This document shows, piece after piece, positions 52,692 through 64,000 of a stretch of DNA of 64,000 bases (position 1 is its first letter; each line of letters opens with the position of its first letter). The position numbers were made by a program, and so were the translations under genes. The notes under the pieces were generated by a model. That model made no database searches. It was not told where the DNA came from and saw only the letters and a list, made by a program, of their open reading frames with translations. The DNA comes from Zhengitettix transpicula (lineage: Eukaryota > Arthropoda > Insecta > Orthoptera > Tetrigidae), in the NCBI GenBank assembly GCA_037074705.1, contig CM073593.1, positions 107,262,238-107,326,237 on the forward strand, given 5' to 3'.

Positions 52692-55406
52692 GTGTGTGTG
52701 TGTGTGTGTATTGGAACAGTGTATGGCAATAGGCTATTGGAAGTAGGGTGGCAAGTGACCTGATAAATTGGGATAGTTGTAATCGAAGCAAGGAAACCTG
52801 CGCTCCCATGCATCCAGCAGGCAAGAGCACTCATTTGCATAAGAATGTCTGCACAATCCATTACAAATTATATAAAGAACATTTCAACTTTAGAATTTGG
52901 CTTCACTAGAAGTTTGTTACCAAAATGCATATAATAAATGCAGTTCTTTCACAGTAAACGCTGAGATATGTTTACTTTTACAAAATACCAACTACAAGCT
53001 ACTTCCAGATAACTAACCATTCTGGAGTTATTGGATCAACTCTGCCAACCAAGTTTTTAATCCAAATGCAAATAACACTACAAATAAGCATAAATAAATT
53101 CTGCATATTTTAAGGTTGAATTTATGGCCTACAGCAAAAGTAATAAGTTTAAAACTGAGTAAATTGAATTAACCAAAGGAATTGAGTATGCTAAGTGAAA
53201 TAATACTTACTGATGTTAAATAGGAACCGATTTTTGAAATATTTTCAATATCTCCAGCTGAGGCAAGTTGATTCAAAAACATTCTTAATATCTCTGGCTT
53301 AGGATATAAAGTTTGCTCCAGCATATCAAATATCAATTTTAAAGATTCACTCTGACGTCCAGCTTTTGATAATTTTTCCAGCAGATTTGATAAACTTGTT
53401 ACTGTTAGGTTTGATTTGCTGAAATCTGGTAACCTGGGAAAAAGTTTTCAAATTGTATTATGAACTATATAATTTTATATTCTTAAATAGTAATGTACAT
53501 AGACATAAATTTTCACATAATGCATGGGTGAATAAAAAAGGAGAACTGTGAACCACCTTATTGATACAAAATATGGTTAATATTTTAGTCATTCAGATGT
53601 TTGTTTTAGCAAAGATATTACTGGTAGTGGAACCATTCCATCAACAATACAGTCAGAGAAAAAATGCATTGCGTACACTGCTTGTCATGTATTAATTATA
53701 ATTGTCAAGATTTTTCTGATTTATTTGAGGATTATTGAGGCTTCTTGGTGTTGGATAGTTGAGTCAGACAATACTCCATGGTCAAAATGAAGTGAAAAGG
53801 ACAAAGGGCTGACAAAATATTTATGACAGTGGAAAATTGGGACAAACTACTTGTTAATAGTCTTGAAGTTATGCTAACTGAGCAGAAATGTAGTTTTCAA
53901 GTGATTTTGTAGTAAACTCTTTTACCAAACTTCTTGAAGTCTTGAAAATGACAGCAAGTTGTTAACCTAAGTCAAGCACAATATATCAACTTTTTTTAAG
54001 TGACTAATTTGTTTCATTGCAAACAAAAATTATAATAAAGTATTGCTCAACTCACCTACGTTTTATATCCAAGGCTGCATCAAGATCATCGTCATTTAGA
54101 GCAGATTTGAAAGCTTTCAAATTATCTGAGACAGTTGGAGACTTTTCTTCTATCACATAAGTGAGCTTGGGAATAGTAAATGGCACTTTCTGACCATGCT
54201 TCTCCAAAAATGTGCCCAGTGTGTGCAAGAAAGCATCAGTTGTCTGCACATCCTCCTCTTGCATTCTTGTCCACAGCCCCATAGCTTTATCAATATCATC
54301 CATCTTACCTAATTAATGGAAAACTATTGAGACTTGTGGTTCAGAACATTTAGCAGTGGTTAGCCATATGTTTAGGAAGAGGTATGTTTCTGCCAGTGGA
54401 GAAAGCAAGGTGGAGCCTGCAATTAACTTCATAAATGATGTGGGAGGAAATAATTTTTTTTCTATTTTGTAGACTACTATTTATGAAGAATCTTATATGA
54501 TTTACCAATATAAAAAAACACAGGCTACCCCTACTACTATCCTGGAATAGAAAAACTCAACTCAATTCTTTGCCAGACCTGTTCTGGACTGTAATCCAAC
54601 CCACAATACTCCCCAATTGCCAAAGGGTTGCTATTTAGGTGCCCTCCCAACTTCTGCAAAATCTTCATCCACACTTGTAGGCCCAACTCTCAAACTCCCC
54701 CATTTAAGCTGTGTTGACAGTCTTCTTGTAGGAACAGGTGGCAATTTGCCATATGCCCAACCTACTACAATCCGCCAAAATCAATTAACAATATCTAATA
54801 AAAAAATATATTATGAAGATATTCTGCATAGGAAAATTTTTTGAGAGGCTTCATGAGGATTTTATAATGATACACAGATTTTCTGGATTTTCTAATTTAT
54901 GAAATATCAAAGGATCTTCATTTGTAAATTTTAATTTATATTACTGTAACAGTTAATTAACCTAGAAAACACTTTAATATGAGCTGCTTCACATCAATTA
55001 TGACAAGTCCTTGGAGTAATGTTATGAGATAATTAAGAGTTCTAAAAAAACACTCACAAAAACCTACAATATAGTATGAAACTAATGCAAAAAACCAAGT
55101 GAAAGAATACTTACAATATGATAGTAACAACTGATAGAAAATAGGTGTTCTGTTAATGTATTGATGATCACAAGTTGCTTCAATTAAACCTTCTAGATTA
55201 GAAATACGTCCATCTTGCCTGTATCGTTCACACATAAATGACAGTCTTGGAGGGATTCTACGAAGGCCAGGTGTCTGAAATATATTTATAGGAGATAAAG
55301 CTTCCAATTAGACAAACATAAATTGTCTCGCAGTTCAGTTAGTCAACTTGACTGTCTCACTTTCCTATCTTAATGTTGTATGTATTTATGTATGTGTGTG
55401 TGTGTG

Positions 55407-55455
<49 letters not shown>

Positions 55456-58400
55456 GCAACATTGGCATGGAAAGGACAGAGAGACAGGTTGTGGCTCACC
55501 TGAAAGTGAAGTGCGGTGTCGTCATGAGGAGCTGAAGGTTGTTCTTCAAATTTAGTACCTGAAATTTTAGTACAGTGTAGCTACATGGAACTGAAAGAAG
55601 TTCATCAAATTTTAGGAGGCTACACCGTACTTCAATTTCAGGTAAGCCACAAACTACAAACTCTCTCTCTTTCGTTTCCATACCAAGATTGCACTTATTT
55701 TTGACAATGTCATATCCTTACTAATATATATATATATATATAGAGATCGGATCGATAGTATTTAATAGGTTATTACTATAAGGAATTATCACACTCAGAT
55801 CACTCTGATTGCTATTATTTTTCCCTGAATATGAACACCTTTTTACTATTTAAAATGTCCCATACTTTCTTCAACTTCAACCATACAAAACCTGAACAAT
55901 ACTATTAATACTATGAATATTAAACAAACTTGAAATAAAAGTACTTAAGATCATATTGTGGGGAAATATTGATCCATTCAAGCAGAGGATTTTTTTTATA
56001 ATAATAGTACAGGTTCATCAAAAAATAATGCCAGGATTTTGCAATCTTGTAAAAATTAATGGTTAAATGAGCAGAAATAAATTCTTGTGTAAGTTTTTTG
56101 TCAGATCACTAGACGGCGTTCCTAGTTCTCTCAAGTTTCTGCAGTTATTATTTCAGTCTGAATTTGTGCACCGAGAAATGTGGACCGTACAACAGAAAGC
56201 ACAATTTGTGTTGTAGTTTGCAGAACTTAAATCAATTATATCAGTGTAATGTAAATGGCATACTTCACATCCAGGAAAAAAGGTTGCATATGATAAAGCT
56301 TTGAATCAATGGATAAAACAATTTAAAAAACTGGAAGCATAGTAAAAGGTGTCTCTCCATGACAACCAAGCACTTCAGAGCAAAATGTCCTGTGTTAGAA
56401 GTCACAGAAAGTCCATTGCTGAAGTTTAGCATTGGGTGACCCGAAACTACCATTCAAAATGTCCTTCATAAGTGTTTATGACACCATGCCTACAAGATTC
56501 ATCATAGGCATTAGCTTATGCCTGATAACAAAACTAAATGAGTTGAATTTCCTACTTTCACGCTGTTGAAAATTCGTGACTGGAAAGCTACTTAAATCAT
56601 ATCCTTTTCACAGGTGAGGTGGCATTTCATATCAATGGGTGTGTCAATCGTCATAATTGTCACATTTGTGATCACAGCAACTGGTGTAAATCCACCAGTA
56701 CAGTCGTGGTTCTCCAAAAGGGAATGTTTGGTGCGGCCTGCTCTATGATCATGTTGATGGGTATTTCTTCTTCACAGAGAGCAGCATAACCAGAAACATT
56801 AATCAAGATTCGCTGGAAATTTATGCATTTTCACAAATTGATGATTTGGAAGCTGCAACTGGGAATGGGTTGCAGGACAGAGCACCTCCATATTTCAGCC
56901 TATCTGTGAGTGAAGTCTTGAATCATAAGTTCCATATGCTTCTGGACTTCTCCAGGGGATACATAAAGAACATTGAGTACAGTGAAAGAATTACTTATAT
57001 CAGCCACCTAAAAGGTTGAATCATAGCCACAACAAACTGTAATTCCAAAGATGCTTCACAGGGCATAGAATGAGATTGACTAATGTCTGGGTGTCTGTGA
57101 AACAACTAATGCTGTACATATTGAAATGGGTTTGTACTTTTCTAAATATTTAGTACTAAATTTCTGGTCATATGAGTTTATTTATTTGCATAATATATTT
57201 GTAATCATGGTATTTTTTTTTCAAAGACCCTGTATTGTTCATTTCATATCTACATTCTAACTGCCAAACTATTAGAAGTATGAGATTACATAAAAAAAGT
57301 CACTTGTCTTATAACTGCTAATTAACAATTATTTTTAAGATTGATAATGTATAATCTAATTCTTTCTCTAAATTATGGTTTAAGTATAGCTCCATCTGTC
57401 ATTTACTAAGGCAGTGCACACTAAATATAAACCTATTAAAAATCAATATAAAAAACCTCAAGAATTTTCCGAGCCGCTCGAATACGTCCACATTCAACAA
57501 AGGCAAACACCAAATCATACAGGCTATTGATCTCGCCATGTACTTCTGAACTTAGATCTGTTACTTTCTGTAGCTGTTCAGGATTATCTGTTTGTATTAG
57601 TCTCACAGCAAGTTCATTCTTCCAAGGAGTACAAGAATGTTCTTTCACACACATTTCAAAAGCACTAAGAGCTCCAGTCAGGTCATCACTGAAACATGCA
57701 ACTTAATGTTAGGAAATTGATTCAAATTAAAAGCTAATTTTGAAAACCAATACATACCTTACAAGATGTGCTTTAATTAATGGCCCAAGAAGAATATTAT
57801 TCACTTTAACATATTTCCTTTCGATCAGAGTATCTAGGAGTTGTTTCACATTATTAGACTGCCCAAGTTCAGCAAGTGTATTAAGCATTTTCCAACAAGT
57901 TGAATTATAAATGTAACTATGTTCTGTTTCCTTGATTTGATGTGGATATTCTTCTAAAAACCTAATGCATTCTGTATACAGTTGAAGCAAACAAGACCAT
58001 AAATTAGAATCACAAACAAATACACTGACATAAAATTGTAGGTGTATTGTGTACTGACCGTCCAGTTTACCATTCTTCACTAGTAATTCTGCTAATTTAA
58101 TAATTTTTAAACCTGGTAATGTATAATCTGGTTTGTTCTCTTGTAATTTCTTCAAGTAACCAAATGCTTCATCTAATTTTTCATGGTGACAGTAGAGATC
58201 TATTAACTGCATATATGTAGTACTAGTAAACAAAAGGTTTTCAGCTTCCAAATTCTACAGCATAAAATGAAACATTGGCTTACATAAATCACTTATAAAA
58301 TAATGAAATATATAAAGTAATGAAATGAATAAGTCAGAATGTGTAAATTTAATTAACTTCAATGATTACATTAATACAATATAATAAAAATTGCAGTCCA

Positions 58401-61400
58401 AACAGTTTACCTCATAAAAACATTGTGTTAAAATTTTGAATCTGTACAATCATGTGGATAGAGATTAATTAGATTGGCTTACGACAGATACCAAATTGTT
58501 AACGTGTACTTCTCCTTATCCCCAATATTTTATTTATAAACATATAGTAATAACATTGAATAATATTAGGTTCAAAATTATTGATTTACCAGTTAGCAAG
58601 GGTCATAATAACAACAAATGAGTTTGCATTTTTTGAAAATATACAATATAAAGTGATTTACCTTTTAAGTATTTATAGTGTTATAAATATTTTAAATCTT
58701 TTAATAACTTAAACATTTTTTTAAAAAAAACATTTAAGATTACATCCAAAAGTTTGAGAAACCCAATATTATTTATAAGATTAAATGATGGACTGAAAAC
58801 TTATGTTGGACAATCAAAAGTAACTCCCAGATTCTTTATGTATTCCACCTTTTCTAGATTGAGACCATTCAAGTTGTATGATTTATTACCTTTATTTCTA
58901 GTTCTGGCAAATTATGCTTTTACATTTATTAATATTTAAAAATAAAGTCATTATTTTCACACCATACATTTATTAAATTGAAAAATTTGTTAAGTTTATC
59001 TTCATCTTTGCTTGGTAGTACTCTTTTATATATTTTTTGACCAACAAAGAATAGCCATGCAACATCCTTTTAGTTATTGTCATCATCATCAATAAAAATG
59101 TTAAATAAAAGTGGACACAAATGTGAACCCTGTGGAACTGCAGAAAGTATGTAAATATTTTTACATATTTAATCATATTGCTACATAACCATCAAACCAG
59201 TTTAACAAGATTAATTCCATAATTAGTCATTTCCTGCAGTAAAATTTTGTAATTAACCGAGTCAAAAGCTTTTTAAAAAATGGCAACAAAATAGACTTAA
59301 CACTGTTCACACCTTTTAGCTTATGCACACACTTGCTTTTATTACCCTTGATATAAGGTAGTTTAAATTACTATTTGAATACAAATATATCTTGAAAAAC
59401 TTTATATACTTTTATAAAGGCGCTTGGATCAAACAAAAAATGCACTAGTGCTCCAAAGAGACACTGCACTTCCAAATTTGAAGAAGTCATACTGCATCAC
59501 GTAGAAGACAATCTGCCAATCAATATTACAACAAATGTGCTATAGGCAAAGTATTAGGACCATCCCAATAGAGGATTTATGGAAGCATGTGATTGGTTAG
59601 TCAATGTTTGCTGCAAGGGCTAATTAATGCTGTCAGCACACCTCATCTGTGCCAGTATCACTCTTGGGCCTGACACACTGGAATTAAAGGAGCCTCTAGT
59701 TCTGCAACCTAAGACCAGCGTGGACAAAACTCAGGCACAGAATAGTTCGATTGGTGGGGAAGTACTTCTGCCTCTCTCCACAGACTAGAACAGTCAATCA
59801 GTAGCCAGAGCTAGTGTTGGTACCCCAAGACCAAAGGTATAAAAAGGCACTAACTTCACTCAGACTAGTCATTCCACCTGGATGATGTTGATGGGGATTG
59901 TCAACAAAACATGTATTTACAATGCTACCCGGTTGTAAACTCTTCCAACAACAGCAGAGATAGCCTTCAGCAGAATTATGAACAATAAAAGCCCAAGTGT
60001 TCCAAATGCAGCTCTAAAAGTTGCAGATCAAACACTTTTCTCATGATATTCAATGGCTTCTTATGGGGAGGGGTCTTCCCCCTGCCTTGGTTGAAGCAAA
60101 GACTAGTATTATAATTTTAAAATTATTTAATTTACTCTTATCAAAATATTTGTAACAGTACTGATCTGTTATTTTTATTTCTTGAATATTCTCTTCCAGT
60201 TCTTCATCTATATGTCATCTCCATTTCCTTGAGTACCTATGTGTTTAATGTTGACATCTCCAAATTCCTCTCTTCAAAGAAAATTCAAATAACAATACTC
60301 TTAGGAATTGATCCTTTCAATGAAGTTCCAAAATATACCACATACCTGTTTCAATTCTTCAGCTTTGTCTAAATCTTTGTTTCGGCAATAAAATCCCAAT
60401 AATTGGTTTTTTGCCGACTGTGTGGATTGTCCTTTATTTTCTAGATATGATATTCTTGATTTTAATTCTGTATCTGTCTGTAATTGAACAAAACATTAAG
60501 AAAATTGTAAAAACACTAGACACCATGATTATAAGAAAATAATATGAAAATACCAACCAAAGGAGTGAGAGACGGTTGTTGCCTTTTCAGTGGAAGTGGC
60601 GTTAAACTACCTGTTGTAAGTTTTCCCAATAATGTTGATATTTCTACCATTTCTTTCTCTTCGCTTAATTTAACAGAAATTTCTTCAGCAACAATATTGC
60701 TAATACTGAGACCACGTGTAACAAGACCCTACAATATAATAAGTCATATTTTTGACAAATAATACAAACTCCCATAAAAACAATTTCATAAGATTGAAGT
60801 ATTTAATGTAGGAAAGTAAAGGAGTTGAAATTGTAAAAGTAAATCATAAACAAACCTCCAGAATTTTCTGAATAGTTTCACCCTTATTCTTGATACGATT
60901 TGCCACCAAGTCAACTAAGAATTGACCTGTTATCGTTGCACCATCAGGAACGGTACTCCCAGCAATGTCATCGTCTTGCCTTATATCAGAGAATCGGTGT
61001 AAACCATTGTGAATTATATGAAGCATACTCACGTATGACTTAACATCTTTAGTTGACAAAAATGCATCAAGTAATGGTCGCCGTATAATTATTGGAGAAT
61101 AGTATGCAGCATTTTCAGATGCTGAAATTTTTTTACATAAGTATATATATATTTATTTATTTATATCACAATTAAAAAGTATTCAGTATACAAACCAACT
61201 TTAACTGCATCTGCCAATTTGTTTTCATGAAGGAGATGCAGAACAACAGCAAATGCTGCAGCTGCATTACTTAACCCAGCAGTTTTCAAGCTCTGAAGCA
61301 TTTCACCTAGACTCAAATGACTGAAAAATGGCACCACATAATCTCTCACAGTTTCACCATTTGGAAAAAGACTGAACTGAGATTCCATTCTTCTTAAAAC

Positions 61401-63329
61401 CTCATTAAGTCCTTAACAAAAATGAGTGACATACAGAGTACAAGTCAAGAACTAAAAATATTGTACATTAGTTTTTACTTTAAAATGGTTGGAAGATGAA
61501 ACTTAACAAACAAAAGGAAAAATGAACATTTAATGACATAAGAGAAATATAGCCAAATTATCCAAAATTAAAAAGATATGATTAAATGTATCAAATAAAA
61601 CATCAATTTATGCATTAAAAATAAGGTGAAAAGGCAAAGCTTAAAATATACATTTAAAATCTATTATATCAACAAAGATTTGCCTGAGAATAGAATTATT
61701 GGGTGCCAACATGGGAATTCAATTTAAGGTAAAGACAGTCACTCTCTATCCATATTTCCTATTCCATTCAATTAATTTGACATTACCTTTACTTGCAATA
61801 TATACAACACATTGGGATAGGAAGAAAGACAGTGTAGCTGACTTACCTGGAATCAACAATTGGTACAATCGGGCTGAGCAAAAATAATATAACAAATTTT
61901 TTAAGACCTGAGCCCACTTTGTCAGGAAAGAAGGACTGAACTGCACGCTGGCCGACAATGTATTGACAAATTCAAACTAAGGTGCACCAACCATTAGACA
62001 GTAACAATCAACACCCAACAACTCTCTCACTCACAGGAAAGGTCACGTGACAATGGGAAAAAACAACAGAAAAATGTACACACACAGAGGGAAGGTAAAA
62101 AGTAAAGGAAATGAAGTTAAAAAGGAAATGAGTGAAATTGGGGAAAAGATTAAACAATCAACATATTTACAATATTATATTAATACAAGATTTTAATATA
62201 TTATTATAACTAATGTAATGACTGTTATAATAATATAAGAGAATGTTGAGACCAGGATTTTTCCTGGACTGCAAGATGTTTCGGATGGAGAATTCCCAAA
62301 GATGGATTTCAGCATCAGATGAGTTAGATAAGCTTTTAAGAGGGTCAGCGTAAGCCTTGGTCGAAATTTTTGTTGGTGTTGAGACTTTTAGCATGAGCAG
62401 CTATTGTCCAAAACCAAAATACCAATTTAAAATCAAATACTGAAACCAACATGGTACTATGGTATCCAACTATGCATGTGACACTAACATTAAGTGCATC
62501 CAAACTTTTCAGAATAAAGTGTTACAAAACATAATGAATGCCCCCTTGTATATCCAAAATACCTATCTCTATAGGTCTCTGTGTATTCAAACCATTAAGA
62601 AATAAATAAAAAAGTATGCTGAGAAGCATGAAGCTGGGCTTCACCTCCATGTCAACCAGTGGCCTGACAACTTCTGGACAATCAAAACCTCAGATTGAAA
62701 ACCAGCTGATCTTGAGTAGTGTAATGTTGTGTATAAAAGCAGAACACAACGAGCGAGTTAAGTGTACATAGACCAGAAAAATCTGGAAGACAACATCGGA
62801 TAGACTAGCCGGTAATTACATAGTTCAAGATTTTTAAGAAAAAATTAACAGTTAGTCTTCAATGACTAGTTTAAATTGCAGGCTCACTAATTCTATTAGA
62901 TAAAAAATCTATTTTGTGTTTTGATTTTGTCATTTATTTCAAATAATGCCCCTTGTATTTTTGATAATTTGTAAAAATAGTGTTGGTATGAAAATATGTG
63001 GGCGACAATCTTGAGTAATATTAAATGTGTGGAAGAATGGAGTTCCTATAAAAGTACTGATGAAAGTGAATTTCATAGTAAAGAATAATAATTATTAATT
63101 AAATTGTATGCTTACCTTTTATATCCTTTTTCTTTCCATGATGTGTCAAAAGAGGCCAAAAATAATGTGTTCTTACAGGAAACCCATCTTTTTTCAAGAT
63201 GGCTAGCAATGAACAGCTCAGATCTACTAGTCCAAATTGGAGACTAAATTCTGCAGCTTGTACAAGTGCTCCAGAATTCAAATCCCCTTCTTCCAAGCTC
63301 CGACAAAATTGCTCAATTTCTTCAACAGG
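49461..63329 (-). CDS. LRPPRC: LRPPRC / bicoid stability factor, 3' part
   Basis: Leucine-rich pentatricopeptide-repeat protein; in animals it binds and stabilises mitochondrial mRNAs (bsf in Drosophila). Minus-strand exons: 63116-63329, 61196-61411, 60856-61121, 60558-60728, 60346-60477, 58059-58254, 57758-57971, 57457-57688, 55115-55274, 54056-54308, 53211-53433, 50835-51033, 50467-50745, 49598-49749, 49461-49517. They give 987 residues and TAA at 49463-49461, with every phase closing. The first visible exon starts in phase 0 after an acceptor, so the N-terminal half lies beyond 64000. Helical repeats of PPR type are visible throughout, for example SLQFGLVDLSCSLLAILKK, TTYMQLIDLYCHHEKLDEAF, LVFAFVECGRIRAARKILE and FHxQLLLSYCK-like turns. 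The acidic C-terminus (TDNDEGG) lies on a separate 57-nt exon. I name the family from overall sequence and architecture; other large PPR proteins are less likely. Confidence 0.92.
51501..51546 (-). ncRNA. Hammerhead-ribozyme-like motif in LRPPRC intron
   Basis: Minus strand: CTGACGA (51540-51534), a five-pair helix II TGCAA/TTGCA (51532-51528 with 51521-51517) abutting GAAA (51516-51513). CAC before the core can pair with GTG (51508-51506). The expected ACGT has become AAATT. Both catalytic boxes are intact, but helix III is damaged. Confidence 0.45.
52456..52625 (+). repeat. Half copy of the palindromic MITE, in LRPPRC intron
   Basis: Begins within the loop motif GGCCGGTGCACGGAATGG and continues through the complete right arm (GAAGAACAACCTTCAG, CACTTTCAGGTAAC, CCATACCAATAT). 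The loop has an extra 22-odd bases compared with 43570-43860. The left arm is absent; a TA-rich stretch and TATATCAG duplication mark the break. Confidence 0.7.
52621..52710. repeat. (CA)n(TA)n(TG)n compound microsatellite
   Basis: CA array, then about 38 bases of TA, then a TG array: a long perfect palindrome that can form a cruciform. It adjoins the MITE copy at 52456-52625. Confidence 0.9.
54540..54790 (+). repeat. Probable dispersed repeat in LRPPRC intron
   Basis: C-rich islands (CCCTCCCAACTTCTGC, CCCAACTCTCAAACTCCCCC) stand out from the AT-rich intron. No family assigned; support is from composition only. Confidence 0.25.
55375..55452. repeat. TG/TA compound microsatellite
   Basis: A TG array runs into about 42 bases of TA that ends at the left edge of the palindromic MITE 55451-55740. 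A second TA array flanks the right edge, so the MITE sits inside a TA array. Confidence 0.9.
55451..55740. mobile_element. Palindromic MITE with ratchet-like splice motif, in LRPPRC intron
   Basis: Near-complete copy: left arm from ATTGCAACATTGGCATGG through GGCTCACCTGAAAGTG and GGAGCTGAAGG, right arm through CAATTTCAGGTAAGCCAC and TTTCCATACCAAGATTGC, then TTTTTGACAATGTCATATCC. In the sense of LRPPRC (minus) the left arm gives CTTTCAG|GTGAGCC; the right arm gives TTTCAG|GTAAGCC on the plus strand. TA arrays on both sides suggest insertion into TA. Confidence 0.7.
56009..57234 (+). mobile_element. Decayed Tc1/mariner-superfamily transposon
   Basis: A 1.2-kb element between two TA dinucleotides, with terminal inverted repeats CAGGTTCATCAAAAAATAAT (left) and the reverse complement of ATT...CAAAGACCCTG (right). 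The plus strand carries transposase remains from ATG at 56178 (MWTVQQKAQFV) with helix-turn-helix-like sequence, then FHINGCVNRH, VWCGL-like, ITRNINQDSLEIYAF, LQDRAPPYFSLSVSEVLNHKF and GYIKNIEYSERITY. Frameshifts and stops break it; the first catalytic Asp region reads TGE instead of SDE, the second Asp (QDRAPP) remains, and about 40 bases before the third are deleted. It lies in an LRPPRC intron and is inactive. Confidence 0.85.
58770..59290 (-). pseudogene. Decayed LINE reverse transcriptase fragment
   Basis: Minus-strand reading in shifting frames gives KAFDSVNYKILLQEM (about 59220-59270), AVPQGSHLCPLLFNIFIDD (about 59085-59150) and YIKNLGVTFD (about 58800-58850). These are consecutive blocks of a jockey/CR1-like reverse transcriptase; the FADD region between is degraded. 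In LRPPRC intron, same strand as the gene. Confidence 0.75.
59640..59960 (+). repeat. Retroelement-end relic with TATA box and hammerhead-like hairpin
   Basis: TATAAAA at 59838-59844 is followed about 35 bases later by CCTGGATGATGTTGA...TCAACAAAACATG (about 59878-59912). The latter matches the hammerhead family layout, with a GTTGA/TCAAC helix II, but GAAACG has become AAAACA, changes expected from decay of CpG and neighbouring bases. This suggests an old regulatory end of a retroelement. Confidence 0.4.
61765..61870 (-). repeat. MITE-like unit in LRPPRC intron
   Basis: GGGATAGGAAGAAAGACAG...GCTGACTTACCTGGAATCAAC; on the minus strand this gives GATTCCAG|GTAAGTCAG in the sense of LRPPRC. A partial, diverged member of the family described at 34985-35330. 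Confidence 0.45.
62640..62820 (+). repeat. Possible retroelement 5' end relic with TATA box
   Basis: TATAAAA at 62732-62738, followed by AGCAGAACACAACGAGCGAG and a stretch resembling the region around 59840-59880 in layout. No coding sequence follows. Weak evidence. Confidence 0.25.
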
Positions 63330-64000
63330 CTATAAAAATGTAGATTCAGAATCAGTTAAATAAAACATATGTAAACAAAAGTTAATAGTGACAATTTGGC
63401 CAAAGTACACAAAGAAAATAGGATCAGATGAGCAAGAGTCCACTACGTATAAGAATTCACCTGGTGCAAATAATTTCTCAAGACTAACACATCAATCGTA
63501 ACGGTATGAGATGAACCAGCAAAGGAGTTACAGAGATAAAATGAAATCACACTATTTAATATGCCAGTGTCATGTATGATAATAGCACTGCTATTGTGTT
63601 AATGAATCATTTTAGAAATCAACCTTGGCCGATACCTGGATTCAATACCTAAACCATTTGTATTTATCCAATCAATCATATAGCGTCACTCATCCTTGGT
63701 TATACAGAATGTTTGTCATCACAAAATTTAAATTTGGAACACAGTTCCCAATGTCAGTGTGTGCCAATCATTTCATATAAAATATAAAGAACCTTATTTG
63801 CTCTACCCCTGATGCATCAGAGGCAGAACTCTCATTCCAACATGTCTTACAGACCAGGCAAAGCCCTGGACTCGACATCCTTTAAATAGTGCCTTCTTTC
63901 TGCCACCCCCACTTGCACAAGTCCAAGTGAGTATATATGAGCATGCTTATGCATGTAAGTGGGTACATGCATGTGTGGTAAGTGCAGGTTTGTATGTGTG

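Noticed and set aside
58754..58939. Plus-strand open frame in LRPPRC intron
   Set aside because: It is the antisense shadow of the LINE fragment at 58770-59290.

Overview
The window is nuclear DNA of an animal with spliced genes, almost certainly an insect and probably not a dipteran. I infer this from four conserved animal genes with GT-AG introns of moderate length, fly/insect-like protein sequences, and many arthropod-style repeats; the species cannot be read from the sequence. There is no sign of bacterial operons, CRISPR or viral genes. Four protein genes alternate in direction: the 3' part of TRIM9 (+, last coding exons 16463-23334), a complete striatin gene (-, 40049 down to 27475, 13 coding exons, 718 residues), a complete syntaxin-5 gene (+, 41212-46191, 6 coding exons, 372 residues), and the 3' part of LRPPRC/bicoid stability factor (-, 63329 down to 49461, 15 coding exons, 987 residues, 5' end outside the window). 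All exon junctions were placed by hand and the reading phase closes at every junction. Region by region: 1-16.46 kb holds no recognisable gene and is a patchwork of dispersed repeats, a 679-bp tandem duplication, foldbacks and microsatellites; it lies upstream of or inside TRIM9. 16.46-23.33 kb is the GC-rich coiled-coil/COS/FN3/SPRY half of TRIM9. 23.3-27.5 kb is a tail-to-tail gap, rich in CpG at first and very AT-rich after about 24.6 kb. 27.5-40.05 kb is striatin; 40.05-41.21 kb is a divergent promoter region shared with syntaxin-5. 46.2-49.5 kb is a tail-to-tail gap with a decayed Gypsy fragment. 49.5-64 kb is LRPPRC, with mariner-like and LINE fragments in its introns. Functionally the genes are independent: a neuronal ubiquitin ligase, a STRIPAK phosphatase scaffold, a Golgi SNARE and a mitochondrial RNA-binding protein. 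The most interesting layer is in the repeats. More than ten dispersed copies carry the hammerhead ribozyme core, CUGANGA - helix II - GAAA, followed by a tiny self-complementary helix III (usually ACGU), with compensatory changes in helix II and, in several copies, a helix I that pairs. The best copy is at 17696-17748. Several sit as outward-facing pairs in foldback elements. This fits the hammerhead motifs known from Penelope-like and related retroelements, although no Penelope reverse transcriptase is visible here. A second palindromic MITE-like family in the introns of striatin, syntaxin-5 and LRPPRC carries an acceptor fused directly to a donor (TTTCAG|GTAAG), the layout of a recursive-splicing ratchet point. 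A sharp fall in CpG near 24.6 kb separates TRIM9 from the three housekeeping genes and may reflect gene-body methylation.
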